Of a stretch of 64,000 bases of DNA, positions 50,939-59,361 are shown in pieces. Within the stretch, counting starts at the first letter, position 1; each line of letters starts with the position of its first letter. Both the position numbers and the translations under genes were made by a program. Source of the stretch: JBMHDN01 sp049889355 (GTDB taxonomy: Bacteria; Pseudomonadota; Alphaproteobacteria; Puniceispirillales; Puniceispirillaceae); assembly GCA_049889355.1 (NCBI GenBank), contig JBMHDN010000016.1:71485-135484 (forward strand), read 5' to 3'. Below the pieces are notes generated by a model, which worked only from the letters and a program-made list of their open reading frames with translations, ran no database searches and was not told where the DNA came from.

Positions 50939-53003
50939 GAATGCCCAATTTCGTTAACGTTGACCCCATTACAGCCAGAGCGGCAAGTTGCATCACACCC
51001 AACATACCGCCATGCCAACCTGGCGTGCTGTCGAGAAAGACCAGCAAATCGGGACAGATTAACTGGGCCGCGAGCGCTGTTTGTTGCTCAGAGATTTCTC
51101 CAGTTACCTCTATGGCTGCAAATCCATCTCTGATGCTATCTGTCGGCGTCACCTGACATTGGCAAATACCTATCAGAGCATGACTCAAAACATCTTCAAT
51201 ACTGCCATGCGCCAGCTCAATGGTGAGAGAAAAATGCAATTTATCTGGCGAAACATTTTGATTTAGAGACTGATTGGCTTTGAGTGAAAAAATAATATCC
51301 GCATGCGAAATCTGAGGTTTAACAAAACGATCATAATCACTGCGTCGCAATTCCATTTCTTCTATAACGCGTTCAGCCTTTTTGTTTCGGTCCAGACTAT
51401 CCCGACGAATTTTGAAGTAACGCTTAAGTTCTTCATCCATATTTAGATAGATACGCAAATCAAACAGCTGTTGCATGCGAACGGCCATGAAAGCATGGAG
51501 GCCGGATACCATAATAAAATCACGCGAGCGCACTTTCTCAAGTCGGCTCAACTTACCTGTCTTATGGTCATAATATCGTTTGGTAACTGACCTATTTTGG
51601 CGCAGGTGGCTAACATCTTGGTGGAAGAGATCAAGGTTGTTAGCTGCAGGATTTAAATGAGTCATTATCCGCCATACGGGCTTTCCACGGTCATATTTGT
51701 GATAGTCATCGCCAGATATATTCATAGCAGAATGAGCGCCGAATAAACTTATAAGAGAATCTGCTAACGTATCCTTGCCAGTTCCTGAGTCACCGGCAAT
51801 ACCAACCATAAACGGCCTTCTGGTGATTTGAAAAAAACTATTTTGTGTGATGGCTTCTCGGCTCATCCTTAAACCCATAATAGACCCTGTACAGACCATT
51901 AGCGTGAATAAGGATGCATTGACCAAATCATTGAGTGCCGGCGGCAAAGCTAGGACTTTTGAAAAATTAACCACATTACCAGTGTATAGCATGGGAGAGG
52001 TGGTGTGTAATACATGCAGACCATATATCAGCGCAAAAAATATGCCGAGTGGCACTGATATACCCTGTGCTCTGCATTGATAGAGCGTGATAAAGGGCAG
52101 GCTCCATAAAAGCCAGCCAGGCGTATCTGTAATAACAAGCGCAAGGCTCAAAAATAAGAGTCCGATGAGCGTTAACATTATATCAAGATTGATACGTCTT
52201 GCTCTCCACGCCCAATAGATAAGTAAGACATAAATAAATGGTACGACCAACAACTGATTGCCAATGACCGGAACATTTAATTGCCATACTTTGGCCAACT
52301 CCGGATTTTCTATCAACATTTGCATCCCACTATGAGACAGAGCAAATGGTAGAAAAAGGAACAGAGCCATACCCATAAACCCTAGCCCGAATTGGCGTAT
52401 AAACCGTCTGAGGGGTGGATTATTTACCAAATACAGAATGGCAAATGGTAATGCGATCACCATGCTCAATTTTGCAGAGATGGCAGATGCCAAACCGATA
52501 CCCGCTAGCTGCCATTTATTCCTTTGCATGCAAAAAGCCATCACGAGCAGCAAGCAAATAGGCACGATGTCATTAAAGCCATAAATATAGCTGGCTACCA
52601 ATGTAATAGGCGACAACCAAAATACGATGAGTAGCAATGTAAGACGTGCACGGAGCATCTGCGCAAGCAAGAAAAGGACTGTTATTTCAACCAAGAACAA
52701 TGTCCCAAAATAGGCAACATCTCCAGAAAATCCAAATAACGAAGAAACCGCAAACCCTGGCAGAAAAACCAGCCACATCATAGTCCCATATGGAAAAGCG
52801 AGTAAATCACCTCCGTTATTCATCCATTGATACCACGGGTCGACACCTGCGGTTGATACAGTGAATTCTAAAAAAGGTACGTAGAAGCTATTTGCGTAGA
52901 TTGGCGTAAAAACAAGCAATAAAATAACACGTGTTGCTACACCCAACCAGAAAAGAGGCTGAGCCAGTAACTGCCGTAAAAAGGTTTGCAGTGTTACGAC
53001 CAT
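50922..53003 (-). CDS. Fusion: polytopic GT-C/GT87-like membrane domain with PRK/uridine-kinase-family kinase domain
   Basis: 693 residues from ATG 53003 (GAGG upstream). Residues 1-380 form about ten to twelve membrane helices with GT-C features: AGVDPWYQWMNNGGDLLAFP, FPYGTMMWLVFLPGFAVSS and YGFNDIVPICLLLV, similar in plan to mannosyltransferase-like GT87/DUF2029 proteins. Residues 397-590 are a phosphoribulokinase/uridine-kinase domain with P-loop GIAGDSGTGKDT, SGDDYHKYDRGKP, LNPAANNLDLFHQDV, YYDHKTGKL and a later HAFMAVRMQQLFDL helix. A 100-residue C-terminal extension (CQCQVTPTDSIRDG) is unassigned. A kinase joined to an integral-membrane glycosyltransferase is not an architecture I know; the kinase would face the cytoplasm. 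Confidence 0.7.
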   Translation of the reverse strand: MVVTLQTFLRQLLAQPLFWLGVATRVILLLVFTPIYANSFYVPFLEFTVSTAGVDPWYQWMNNGGDLLAFPYGTMMWLVFLPGFAVSSLFGFSGDVAYFGTLFLVEITVLFLLAQMLRARLTLLLIVFWLSPITLVASYIYGFNDIVPICLLLVMAFCMQRNKWQLAGIGLASAISAKLSMVIALPFAILYLVNNPPLRRFIRQFGLGFMGMALFLFLPFALSHSGMQMLIENPELAKVWQLNVPVIGNQLLVVPFIYVLLIYWAWRARRINLDIMLTLIGLLFLSLALVITDTPGWLLWSLPFITLYQCRAQGISVPLGIFFALIYGLHVLHTTSPMLYTGNVVNFSKVLALPPALNDLVNASLFTLMVCTGSIMGLRMSREAITQNSFFQITRRPFMVGIAGDSGTGKDTLADSLISLFGAHSAMNISGDDYHKYDRGKPVWRIMTHLNPAANNLDLFHQDVSHLRQNRSVTKRYYDHKTGKLSRLEKVRSRDFIMVSGLHAFMAVRMQQLFDLRIYLNMDEELKRYFKIRRDSLDRNKKAERVIEEMELRRSDYDRFVKPQISHADIIFSLKANQSLNQNVSPDKLHFSLTIELAHGSIEDVLSHALIGICQCQVTPTDSIRDGFAAIEVTGEISEQQTALAAQLICPDLLVFLDSTPGWHGGMLGVMQLAALAVMGSTLTKLGIHENFQ

Positions 53004-53581
53004 AAATCTGGCCTCTTTGTGCAAACTGCATCAGCGTTTATTCGTAGCCCATTCAAATCTGATCGCATCTGTTTGATACCCGCGACAGCCTCGCGCCCTT
53101 GCAATTCTGGCGAAACAAGACACAATTTAAAACCGGCTTCTTTAAGAGCAATAGCATCATCTGTCTTTAGTGGGAAACGGGTGAAGCAATCCACCCATAC
53201 CCAACCAACTTTACCCGCGAGAGATAAAACAGTGTCAATTGACTCAAATTCTGAGAAGCGAACAGCAGACCTGCCAGACGTAGCTGCAGCATATTTAATA
53301 AGGAAAGGAAAAGATTGGTCTAAGAAGAAATAATCTTCAATCCCAACGCTTTGCATTTTTTCTATTAAATAGGGCTCTAATCCTTCCTCTTTTACATTCA
53401 AAATGAGAGTCTTATGGTTGAATTCTCGCAGCCAAATGTCAAAAGACTCCCCTTCTTCGAAAGGATCATGATGTATAATGAGCTCGGTACCTCGGCTCCG
53501 AATATCAACCTCAACACCCAGATTATGAGGCGTATCTAACAACTGTTTACAGGAATTAATGCGATGGGCAATGAGTTGCAT
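52994..53581 (-). CDS. Glycerophosphodiester-phosphodiesterase-like (GDPD) protein
   Basis: 195 residues, shorter than the usual 240-300. The GDPD TIM-barrel landmarks are visible: N-terminal LIAHRINSC (first catalytic His), VEVDIRSRG (Glu-x-Asp metal pair) and IIHHDPFEEG (second His). Later strands are ILNVKEEGLEPYL and GWVWVDCF, ending GLRINADAVCTKRP. Cytoplasmic, without a signal peptide. It could hydrolyse a glycerophosphodiester or another sugar/polyol phosphodiester, or release an intermediate of the pathway. It overlaps the GT2 gene by 26 bases at its start and the fusion gene by 10 at its end. Confidence 0.72.
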   Translation of the reverse strand: MQLIAHRINSCKQLLDTPHNLGVEVDIRSRGTELIIHHDPFEEGESFDIWLREFNHKTLILNVKEEGLEPYLIEKMQSVGIEDYFFLDQSFPFLIKYAAATSGRSAVRFSEFESIDTVLSLAGKVGWVWVDCFTRFPLKTDDAIALKEAGFKLCLVSPELQGREAVAGIKQMRSDLNGLRINADAVCTKRPDLWS

Positions 53582-54272
53582 TTTTATATTTTTTCTTCAA
53601 TTCAAGACTGAACTTTATCGTTCGACGGATAAATTTATACTTACCTTTCCAATCAACATTCCAATGGGAATCGCCATATTGACGTTTTCCAAAATATACT
53701 GGAAAACGCCTAATGGCCAATTTGTGATCTTTTGCTAAAAAATAAGCAAAGAGATCGAGTGAAAAATCATGAGGCGGATCTTCCCATTTTTCGAAAAATT
53801 CGCGAGAAAACATTGTTGGCTGCGCATTAATATCCCAAAAAAATTTTCTCAGCAAAAACATCTCAAAAAAACTCATTCCGACCGTAAAAATCATGTCGAA
53901 GAAAGGTCTGCCATAACGCTGACCCTTTGCAAATACAGCCTTATCTTCGTTAAAAAATGGTACTGCGGAGAGTAAATCAGAAGGGTCAGTTTGCAAATCA
54001 GCGTGAGTCCAGCCGATTACCTCGCCTTGTGAGGCTCTCAACCCTTGCAAAATACCATGACCATATCCTTTATTTTCTTCAACTCTGATGGTTTTGAATT
54101 GTGAATGAGAAGCAATTAATTTTGGAAGCAATTGTGGTGTATTATCGGTCGAGCCATTATCAACAAATATGATTTCAAAACGGGAATCGAAACCTGCGCT
54201 GATACAGGCATTGACAAGTTCGGGAAGGCTTTTCGCCTCGTTGTAGCAGGGAATGACGAGTGAAAATCTCAT
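53556..54272 (-). CDS. Glycosyltransferase family 2 protein
   Basis: 238 residues of the GT-A fold. FSLVIPCYNEAKSLPELVNA starts the domain, followed by FVDNGSTDNTPQLLPKL, GYGHGILQGLRASQGEVI and the D-x-D-like metal motif in THADLQTDPSDLL. A RYGRPFFDMIFTVGMSF region and RRFPVYFGKRQYG near the end are like dolichol-phosphate-mannose-synthase-type enzymes, which transfer a sugar to a polyprenyl phosphate. Paired with the adjacent GtrA gene, it fits a lipid-linked sugar donor route. It follows GtrA with a 1-base gap. Confidence 0.88.
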   Translation of the reverse strand: MRFSLVIPCYNEAKSLPELVNACISAGFDSRFEIIFVDNGSTDNTPQLLPKLIASHSQFKTIRVEENKGYGHGILQGLRASQGEVIGWTHADLQTDPSDLLSAVPFFNEDKAVFAKGQRYGRPFFDMIFTVGMSFFEMFLLRKFFWDINAQPTMFSREFFEKWEDPPHDFSLDLFAYFLAKDHKLAIRRFPVYFGKRQYGDSHWNVDWKGKYKFIRRTIKFSLELKKKYKNATHCPSH

Positions 54273-54273
54273 T

Positions 54274-54687
54274 TCATATACTCCTGAACACCAGAAATTT
54301 TAGTCCTACGTAGTTTAACACTGTGGATAATCCTGTGGCGATAAAAAAGGCTATTTCAAATGAATAGGATAGGCCGTCCAATGCCCACAAGACGATCTGG
54401 TTAATAAAGACATTTACGGATAGAGTGCTGATATAGAGAAAACAAAATCGAAAAAAATGACTCTTATGAAGACGTCTTAATCCAAAGGTAAACTGACCAT
54501 TAACAAAATATGAGAAAATAGCACCGGTGACGAATCCTATGGCTTTTGAAACAGAGACATGAGCCCCAACTAAGAAAACCAAAAAACTGTAGCTCAGCCA
54601 ATCGATAAAAACAGTTGAAAAGCCAACAACCAGAAAACGGCGACGCTCCTGATTTAATGCTTTAAGAAATAGCTGCTTGACGGTCAC
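54274..54687 (-). CDS. GtrA family membrane protein
   Basis: 137 residues with four membrane segments: FLVVGFSTVFIDWLSYSFLVF, AIGFVTGAIFSYFVNGQFTF, FCFLYISTLSVNVFINQIVLW and FFIATGLSTVLNYVGLKFLVF. The family takes part in moving polyprenyl-phosphate-linked sugars across the membrane for envelope polysaccharide or O-antigen decoration. A GT2 gene directly follows, a common pair. The start is GTG, overlapping the nucleotidyltransferase stop by 4 bases (GTGA). Confidence 0.88.
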   Translation of the reverse strand: MTVKQLFLKALNQERRRFLVVGFSTVFIDWLSYSFLVFLVGAHVSVSKAIGFVTGAIFSYFVNGQFTFGLRRLHKSHFFRFCFLYISTLSVNVFINQIVLWALDGLSYSFEIAFFIATGLSTVLNYVGLKFLVFRSI

Positions 54688-56282
54688 CGATGCACACTCA
54701 CAAAGCCTTCAAACGGGTGACCTGCCCATTTCTGAAAACAATTTTGCCAATAGTTAAAGCTACGCAAATCATTTGGCGTTCCCCAAGAGATATAATGATC
54801 AATTTCCATGATCCTGCAATCGAGATCTAAATCAATAGCATCATTAATTGTACTATCTAAATAGAACTCTTGATTAACCCGCCCGTCTCTCTCAATGAGT
54901 CGGGATAAACACGATTTAAAGTGTGCCCCGCTCTTAAAACTGACGGTACCTGTGATAATGGGGTCATGTTTTGGATCTGAGAGCGGCGCTTTAACGGACA
55001 CAGATTTTATCTTCTTATCTGTTGCATCAATCCAGCCAAACATTTCTGGATGCCGCACGGCATTTACATGGCCACGTGCTGCCCAAACAAGAAGATCAGA
55101 ATCCGGTTCTTCTAACCATTGTTCAAATACAGAATCATTATACAGCATTCCATTATCACAGGCTCCAAAAGTAATGACCCCATCAAAAGTTGGAATTTCT
55201 CTTTCTAGCGCCTCAAGGCCCGCAAGACAGGTCATTGCCTGGCCCTGTGTCACAGTTGGGAGCTCTATTATAATGGCATGCGGGTATATGCTTAAAATAG
55301 CCTCTTTAATATCTTCTAGTCCTGGCATATCAGCACGCATTACAAAAATATAATGTTCTGCCTTGGGCAAATCATGGGTTGCCGCAAGCACCATAGGCAT
55401 ATCTTTTACCGCAATGAGTGGTTTGGTTGTATCATAGCCTTCTTTTTGGAAACGCATGCCAAGCCCTGCCATTGGAATAATGACAGCATGATTGATGCCT
55501 TTGCCAGATGGACGAGGTTGCATCATTTGGCGAAAAGCTTCCGACCACCCTACATATTCAGATAGGTCTTCAGGTGTACCCCATTGCATAAAATATGGCA
55601 CCTCAAAAACCCGAATGTCTTCGTTGTTGGCTAATAGTGGTTTATAGGCAAGGCTAACATAGAACTCTCCATTGATGCTCAAGTCCAAGTCAACACAGGC
55701 TTGAAAAGCATTTTTCATCACCGCGCCAGAAGAGAAATAATATGTACCGCTGGACGCGAACTCTGACATTCTATTATCTGTAAAGGGCTCCTTTTCCTTT
55801 ATATCCAAGAGTTTTAAATTTTTTTCGCGCATATACGCATAATTAGTTGTACCGAGGGAATGGGGGTGAAAACCGCGATAAGCAGGTATTGCGCCTGCAC
55901 AACCTGTTTCTTGGGTCATTTTTAGAAATGATGGATAGTCCCAATAGCAGGTGAAATCACAGTAATTCACAATGACTGGCATATTGTCATCAATATTATC
56001 TTGGACCATGCGCACTGCATGTACTGGACCAAGATGATGCGCTTCTATACCGATTACCTTTCCAGACGGGCAGTAGTACTTAAGAGTCTCTGCCATTTTA
56101 TAATCAGGATTGTTCAAATGATCCTGGTTACATATAAATAAAAAATTGGTCTCTTGTGGGAATAGATCAATGACATGTGCAATTATAGGTTTTCCATCCA
56201 CTTCAATGAGTGGTTTGGGAATTTGATAACCAGCGCGCCTGAAACGCTCTCCAAAACCAGACATTGGAATAACTATCTGCAT
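54684..56282 (-). CDS. Tandem sugar-phosphate nucleotidyltransferase (two NTP-transferase domains)
   Basis: 532 residues made of two homologous GT-A-type nucleotidyltransferase domains. Domain 1 (1-260) starts MQIVIPMSGFGERFRRAGYQ and keeps KPLIEVDGKPII. Domain 2 (265-532) starts HAVIIPMAGLGMRFQKEGYD and keeps KPLIAVKDMPM. Both end with a WGTP-x-DL motif (MQWGTPEDL; ISWGTPNDL) and share a GEFYVS/NQEFYLD region, so the gene arose by internal duplication. Each should activate a sugar- or polyol-phosphate with a nucleotide. It is the first gene of the minus-strand locus; GGGGG lies about 10 bases before the ATG. Confidence 0.85.
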   Translation of the reverse strand: MQIVIPMSGFGERFRRAGYQIPKPLIEVDGKPIIAHVIDLFPQETNFLFICNQDHLNNPDYKMAETLKYYCPSGKVIGIEAHHLGPVHAVRMVQDNIDDNMPVIVNYCDFTCYWDYPSFLKMTQETGCAGAIPAYRGFHPHSLGTTNYAYMREKNLKLLDIKEKEPFTDNRMSEFASSGTYYFSSGAVMKNAFQACVDLDLSINGEFYVSLAYKPLLANNEDIRVFEVPYFMQWGTPEDLSEYVGWSEAFRQMMQPRPSGKGINHAVIIPMAGLGMRFQKEGYDTTKPLIAVKDMPMVLAATHDLPKAEHYIFVMRADMPGLEDIKEAILSIYPHAIIIELPTVTQGQAMTCLAGLEALEREIPTFDGVITFGACDNGMLYNDSVFEQWLEEPDSDLLVWAARGHVNAVRHPEMFGWIDATDKKIKSVSVKAPLSDPKHDPIITGTVSFKSGAHFKSCLSRLIERDGRVNQEFYLDSTINDAIDLDLDCRIMEIDHYISWGTPNDLRSFNYWQNCFQKWAGHPFEGFVSVHR

Positions 56283-56555
56283 TGAGCTGCACCCCCTTAA
56301 GGAAAACCAATATTTAAGCTATTTGCACACCAAAAAAACAATGTGGCGGTAAACCACTTTGCAATGTTCGCTTACAGGCCAATTTTTTATCTTCTTTCTA
56401 TAAACCCCGCAAGGACAAGCAAACAGAAAAGCCATTTGGGCCGATGAACCATAAGTGCCGGAGATAAGCTTGAAACGCGACATGAGTTGATGTGTTTTTG
56501 TGTAAATGATAGCTTTCGACCCAATAAAGTGAAAATTGGATGATACCTAAAGACT

Positions 56556-58271
56556 ATGCTTGTCAATAATTACAAACACCTGATGTTTACCTGCTTGCTG
56601 GCCCTATTTGGCATCACTTTATTATTGGCCATCAGAGAGAGCTTTGCAGGTTTTTTTCACCTCCCTTGGGCAGGCCGCCAAATTCTTCCAACTATACTAT
56701 TTTTAGATGGCTTTCTGCAGACTGATTTTTACACCCGTGCATCAGTAGAATCGCCCTATGTGCTGACTGCCTATCTGCTGCAGTTTTCTTTTTCTGAAAA
56801 CCCGCAACAGTTAGCATTAGAATTTTCTCTGGCACAGGCGCTTTTTAACGTAATCAGCACTTCTGTAACAACAGTACTTGTTTGCTTCATAACATTATTT
56901 ATCTATCAAAAACTGATCGGCCGGAAAGTAAGTTTAACCTCATTTGAAGGCACTATTTTGCTCTCAATAATTGGTATATTTCTGATCTTGGGCGTCAGTA
57001 GATTTTTGCCATGGATATGGCCAAATAGTGCAGGCTGGTCCCTCCCAATATTTAGTCTTCTTAACCCTCTTGGTTTGACCTGGGTGATGATGTGCATCAT
57101 CACCATTTTAATACTCATGATCTGGGATCAGCAAACCAGGTTACCAATTGAAAAAAAGTGGAACAGAACAACTTTTATATTCTTTTCAATAAGTTGCACG
57201 CTGATGGCATTATCAAGTCTCTTGCACCCTGTAACGCCTTTGATGGCAATTTTAACCTTGGGACAGCTTTCTTTGCTGGAGCCTAAAAGATTTTGGCAAC
57301 GGTTCTATCAACTCTTCTATCTTGGTTTGGTATGGGCAGGGGCATGCATTATATTGGTACTTATGTTTGATTCAGGCGAAATTTCCTCGAATATGCTGTA
57401 TGAAATCTACGTCCAGGAACGCCACCCTCACCATTACGAACCCAGCTTTTATGCGCCGTCGTTATTAACCTTATTGCCAACATTTACACTGATGATCTGC
57501 GCGCTTGTTTGGCTGCGCAAACAGTCAGCAAATAAGTGCTCACTTTTCATCATCGGCTTTGCTGCGTTGGCGATAATGCCTCATTTATTACAATATATCT
57601 TCGCAGAATTACTGCGTGTCGACGCAGCCATTAAGTTTGGGCCTTCGCGCCTGACTATGGTATTTTGCTTATTTGGCTTAGCTGGTTTTGGTCTTTTGTT
57701 GATTCAGTTTCTCTTCTTTATCAACAAAAAATTTATGACTTTTAGCATCTATCACAAAGTACATAATCTGTTTGCTGCTACTCGGGAAAAAAATATTGTA
57801 ATCTTTACCTGTTTTTTGGGAGTTTTCTGCTGTTTTTTCTGGGTTTATAAGAACACACTTAGTAATTTTGAAAAGGCCAAAGAAACGCATATTGAGTACC
57901 ATCTTGCTGGACTTTTAACCGAACAAGATTTTGACCAATATCAGTTGGTAAATTTATCCAACGAAATACTTTACAGTCGTGAATTGATACAAATGCCTGT
58001 TTATATCGATGCTTATTTCCCTTTTTCAGCCAAACATATGAAAGAATGGTCTCGACGGCAGAAAATTGTTCAACAGGCCAAAAATTGTATCACATTGGGT
58101 CTGAACAAAATGGATTGTCTTTCTCATTTTGATAATGAAGGTTCTCTTTTAATTCTGACCTCAGACAAAGTGAATGCGAACAGCATGAAAGTAAATAAAG
58201 AGGAACGAATACCCCCACTTTATCTGACAAAACTTCATTCCAAGCTAAACATGAACAGCCTTCAAAAATAG
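56556..58271 (+). CDS. Polytopic membrane protein of unknown function
   Basis: 571 residues with about ten to twelve membrane segments (for example LMFTCLLALFGITLLLAI, TILLSIIGIFLILGV, LGLTWVMMCIITILILMIW, FIIGFAALAIMPHLLQYIF, IVIFTCFLGVFCCFFWVY). A soluble C-terminal part of about 140 residues (from NTLSNFEKAKETH) follows, predicted outside the membrane. No family recognised; the plan resembles GT-C or O-antigen-polymerase-like proteins. It is divergent from the nucleotidyltransferase gene with a 273-base gap, and is A+T-rich like the rest of the locus. It may be part of the same glycan system (inference). Confidence 0.65.
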   Translation: MLVNNYKHLMFTCLLALFGITLLLAIRESFAGFFHLPWAGRQILPTILFLDGFLQTDFYTRASVESPYVLTAYLLQFSFSENPQQLALEFSLAQALFNVISTSVTTVLVCFITLFIYQKLIGRKVSLTSFEGTILLSIIGIFLILGVSRFLPWIWPNSAGWSLPIFSLLNPLGLTWVMMCIITILILMIWDQQTRLPIEKKWNRTTFIFFSISCTLMALSSLLHPVTPLMAILTLGQLSLLEPKRFWQRFYQLFYLGLVWAGACIILVLMFDSGEISSNMLYEIYVQERHPHHYEPSFYAPSLLTLLPTFTLMICALVWLRKQSANKCSLFIIGFAALAIMPHLLQYIFAELLRVDAAIKFGPSRLTMVFCLFGLAGFGLLLIQFLFFINKKFMTFSIYHKVHNLFAATREKNIVIFTCFLGVFCCFFWVYKNTLSNFEKAKETHIEYHLAGLLTEQDFDQYQLVNLSNEILYSRELIQMPVYIDAYFPFSAKHMKEWSRRQKIVQQAKNCITLGLNKMDCLSHFDNEGSLLILTSDKVNANSMKVNKEERIPPLYLTKLHSKLNMNSLQK

Positions 58272-58360
58272 CTAATAAAATGTAAAGAGAGTCGTTTTTT
58301 AAGGCAATAATCGCATCAGATGATATGCAATAATTCAGGTGAGCATACAGGCAGAGGTGA

Positions 58361-58498
58361 TCAATCCTTTTTCATTTTCTTGCGCACTGCCCTGAAGCCG
58401 ATAAACAGAACAATAACAACGACAGCTAGAATAGTGGTGTCGGTATGTGATACACGCTCGCCGCTGAATAAAGAGGTTATTGTCTCAAAAATATCCAT
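58361..58498 (-). CDS. Small membrane protein (45 residues)
   Basis: Found directly in the sequence. The frame reads MDIFETITSLFSGERVSHTD in its first 20 residues, then one membrane helix TTILAVVVIVLFIGF and a basic tail RAVRKKMKKD. AGGAAGGA lies about 8 bases before the ATG, a strong ribosome-binding site. The basic end after the helix predicts an outside-in orientation with the C-terminus in the cytoplasm. It lies 86 bases downstream of the SDR gene on the same strand, so it may be the last gene of that operon. Function unknown. Confidence 0.65.
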   Translation of the reverse strand: MDIFETITSLFSGERVSHTDTTILAVVVIVLFIGFRAVRKKMKKD

Positions 58499-58584
58499 AA
58501 TGTTATCCTTCCTAGCCCCTATGCTCACCTGCCCTCTCACCTCTGTTGATCACAGAGAATAGAGGGTTTGGATAGCACAGATGC

Positions 58585-59361
58585 TCAAAGCGGTCTGCGG
58601 CCAAGAGAAAAGACCTGACCTGTCGGCCCGCCTATTGGATAGCTGGCCAGCTGCAGGGCCAATGCCGCCACCTCATCGGGGTGTTTGACGCGCTCCCAAG
58701 CCGGCAGGCCTGCTGGCGGTTGATGTGTATATTGGGCTAAAATATCCTCGGTTGTGACACCCGAATTGGGATCCTGCTGGCTGAGGGTCGTGGTCGCGGT
58801 TGGCCCTGGAATAATGGTGTTGACCTCAATATCACGCGCCCATAATTCATTGGCCAGCGATTCTGTAAACATTTTCAAGGCAGCCTTGGATGTGTGATAG
58901 CCGCTAGAGTTTTGACCTGCACTAAAACCCTTGCCTGAATTTAAATTCATGATTTTAGCACCTGCACCCATTGCCTGGATAAGATGGCGCGTCATCAGAT
59001 AGGGCCCGCGTAGATTGACCTCAATGGTGCGCCACCAGTCATCCGGATTTGAATCCTCAAACTTACCGCGATCCAGATAAGCACCTGCATTATTGACCAG
59101 AATATCCACGTTTTGGAATTGCGTGATGATATCGCTGCAAAACACGTCAACCGCTTGCGGATCAGCAATATCGAGGGACTGTGCCAGACAGCTCTGCCCT
59201 TTGGCCTCAACCTCTTTTTTTACCACATCCAACGCCTCAGATGACCGTGCGCAAATCGCAATATCAGCCCCCGCCTCAGCGAAGGTGAGCGCGATAGAGC
59301 GTCCGATACCCCGCCCTGCCCCTGTGATAACAGCGGTTCTACCAGCTAAGCTCTTAGCCAT
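58585..59361 (-). CDS. Short-chain dehydrogenase/reductase
   Basis: 258-residue classical SDR. NAD-binding TGAGRGIGRSIALTF, NNAGAYLDRG, catalytic Tyr-x-x-x-Lys in SGYHTSKAAL, and C-terminal AALALQLASYPIGGPTGQVF are visible. The frame opens at 59442, but ATG 59361 has AAGGGG about 8 bases upstream and a normal N-terminus (MAKSLAGRTAVITGAGRG). The start overlaps the transketolase gene end by 8 bases. It probably oxidises or reduces a sugar or polyol in the catabolic operon (inference). Confidence 0.88.
   Translation of the reverse strand: MAKSLAGRTAVITGAGRGIGRSIALTFAEAGADIAICARSSEALDVVKKEVEAKGQSCLAQSLDIADPQAVDVFCSDIITQFQNVDILVNNAGAYLDRGKFEDSNPDDWWRTIEVNLRGPYLMTRHLIQAMGAGAKIMNLNSGKGFSAGQNSSGYHTSKAALKMFTESLANELWARDIEVNTIIPGPTATTTLSQQDPNSGVTTEDILAQYTHQPPAGLPAWERVKHPDEVAALALQLASYPIGGPTGQVFSLGRRPL

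Noticed and set aside
51586..51597. Third copy of TGACCTATTT inside the kinase-fusion gene
   Set aside because: It is within coding sequence, lacks the TATGAGCATA partner and is not upstream of a surface gene.
56341..56360. GGCGGTAA near the glycan locus, resembling the ops/JUMPstart element
   Set aside because: Only 7 bases fit the consensus, the rest of JUMPstart is absent, and it reads away from the minus-strand locus.
58262..58320. T-run after the 571-residue membrane protein gene as a terminator
   Set aside because: No stable stem precedes the six T.
58320..58562. 80-residue plus-strand frame
   Set aside because: It lies opposite the 45-residue membrane protein, which has a far better ribosome-binding site and a clear membrane helix.
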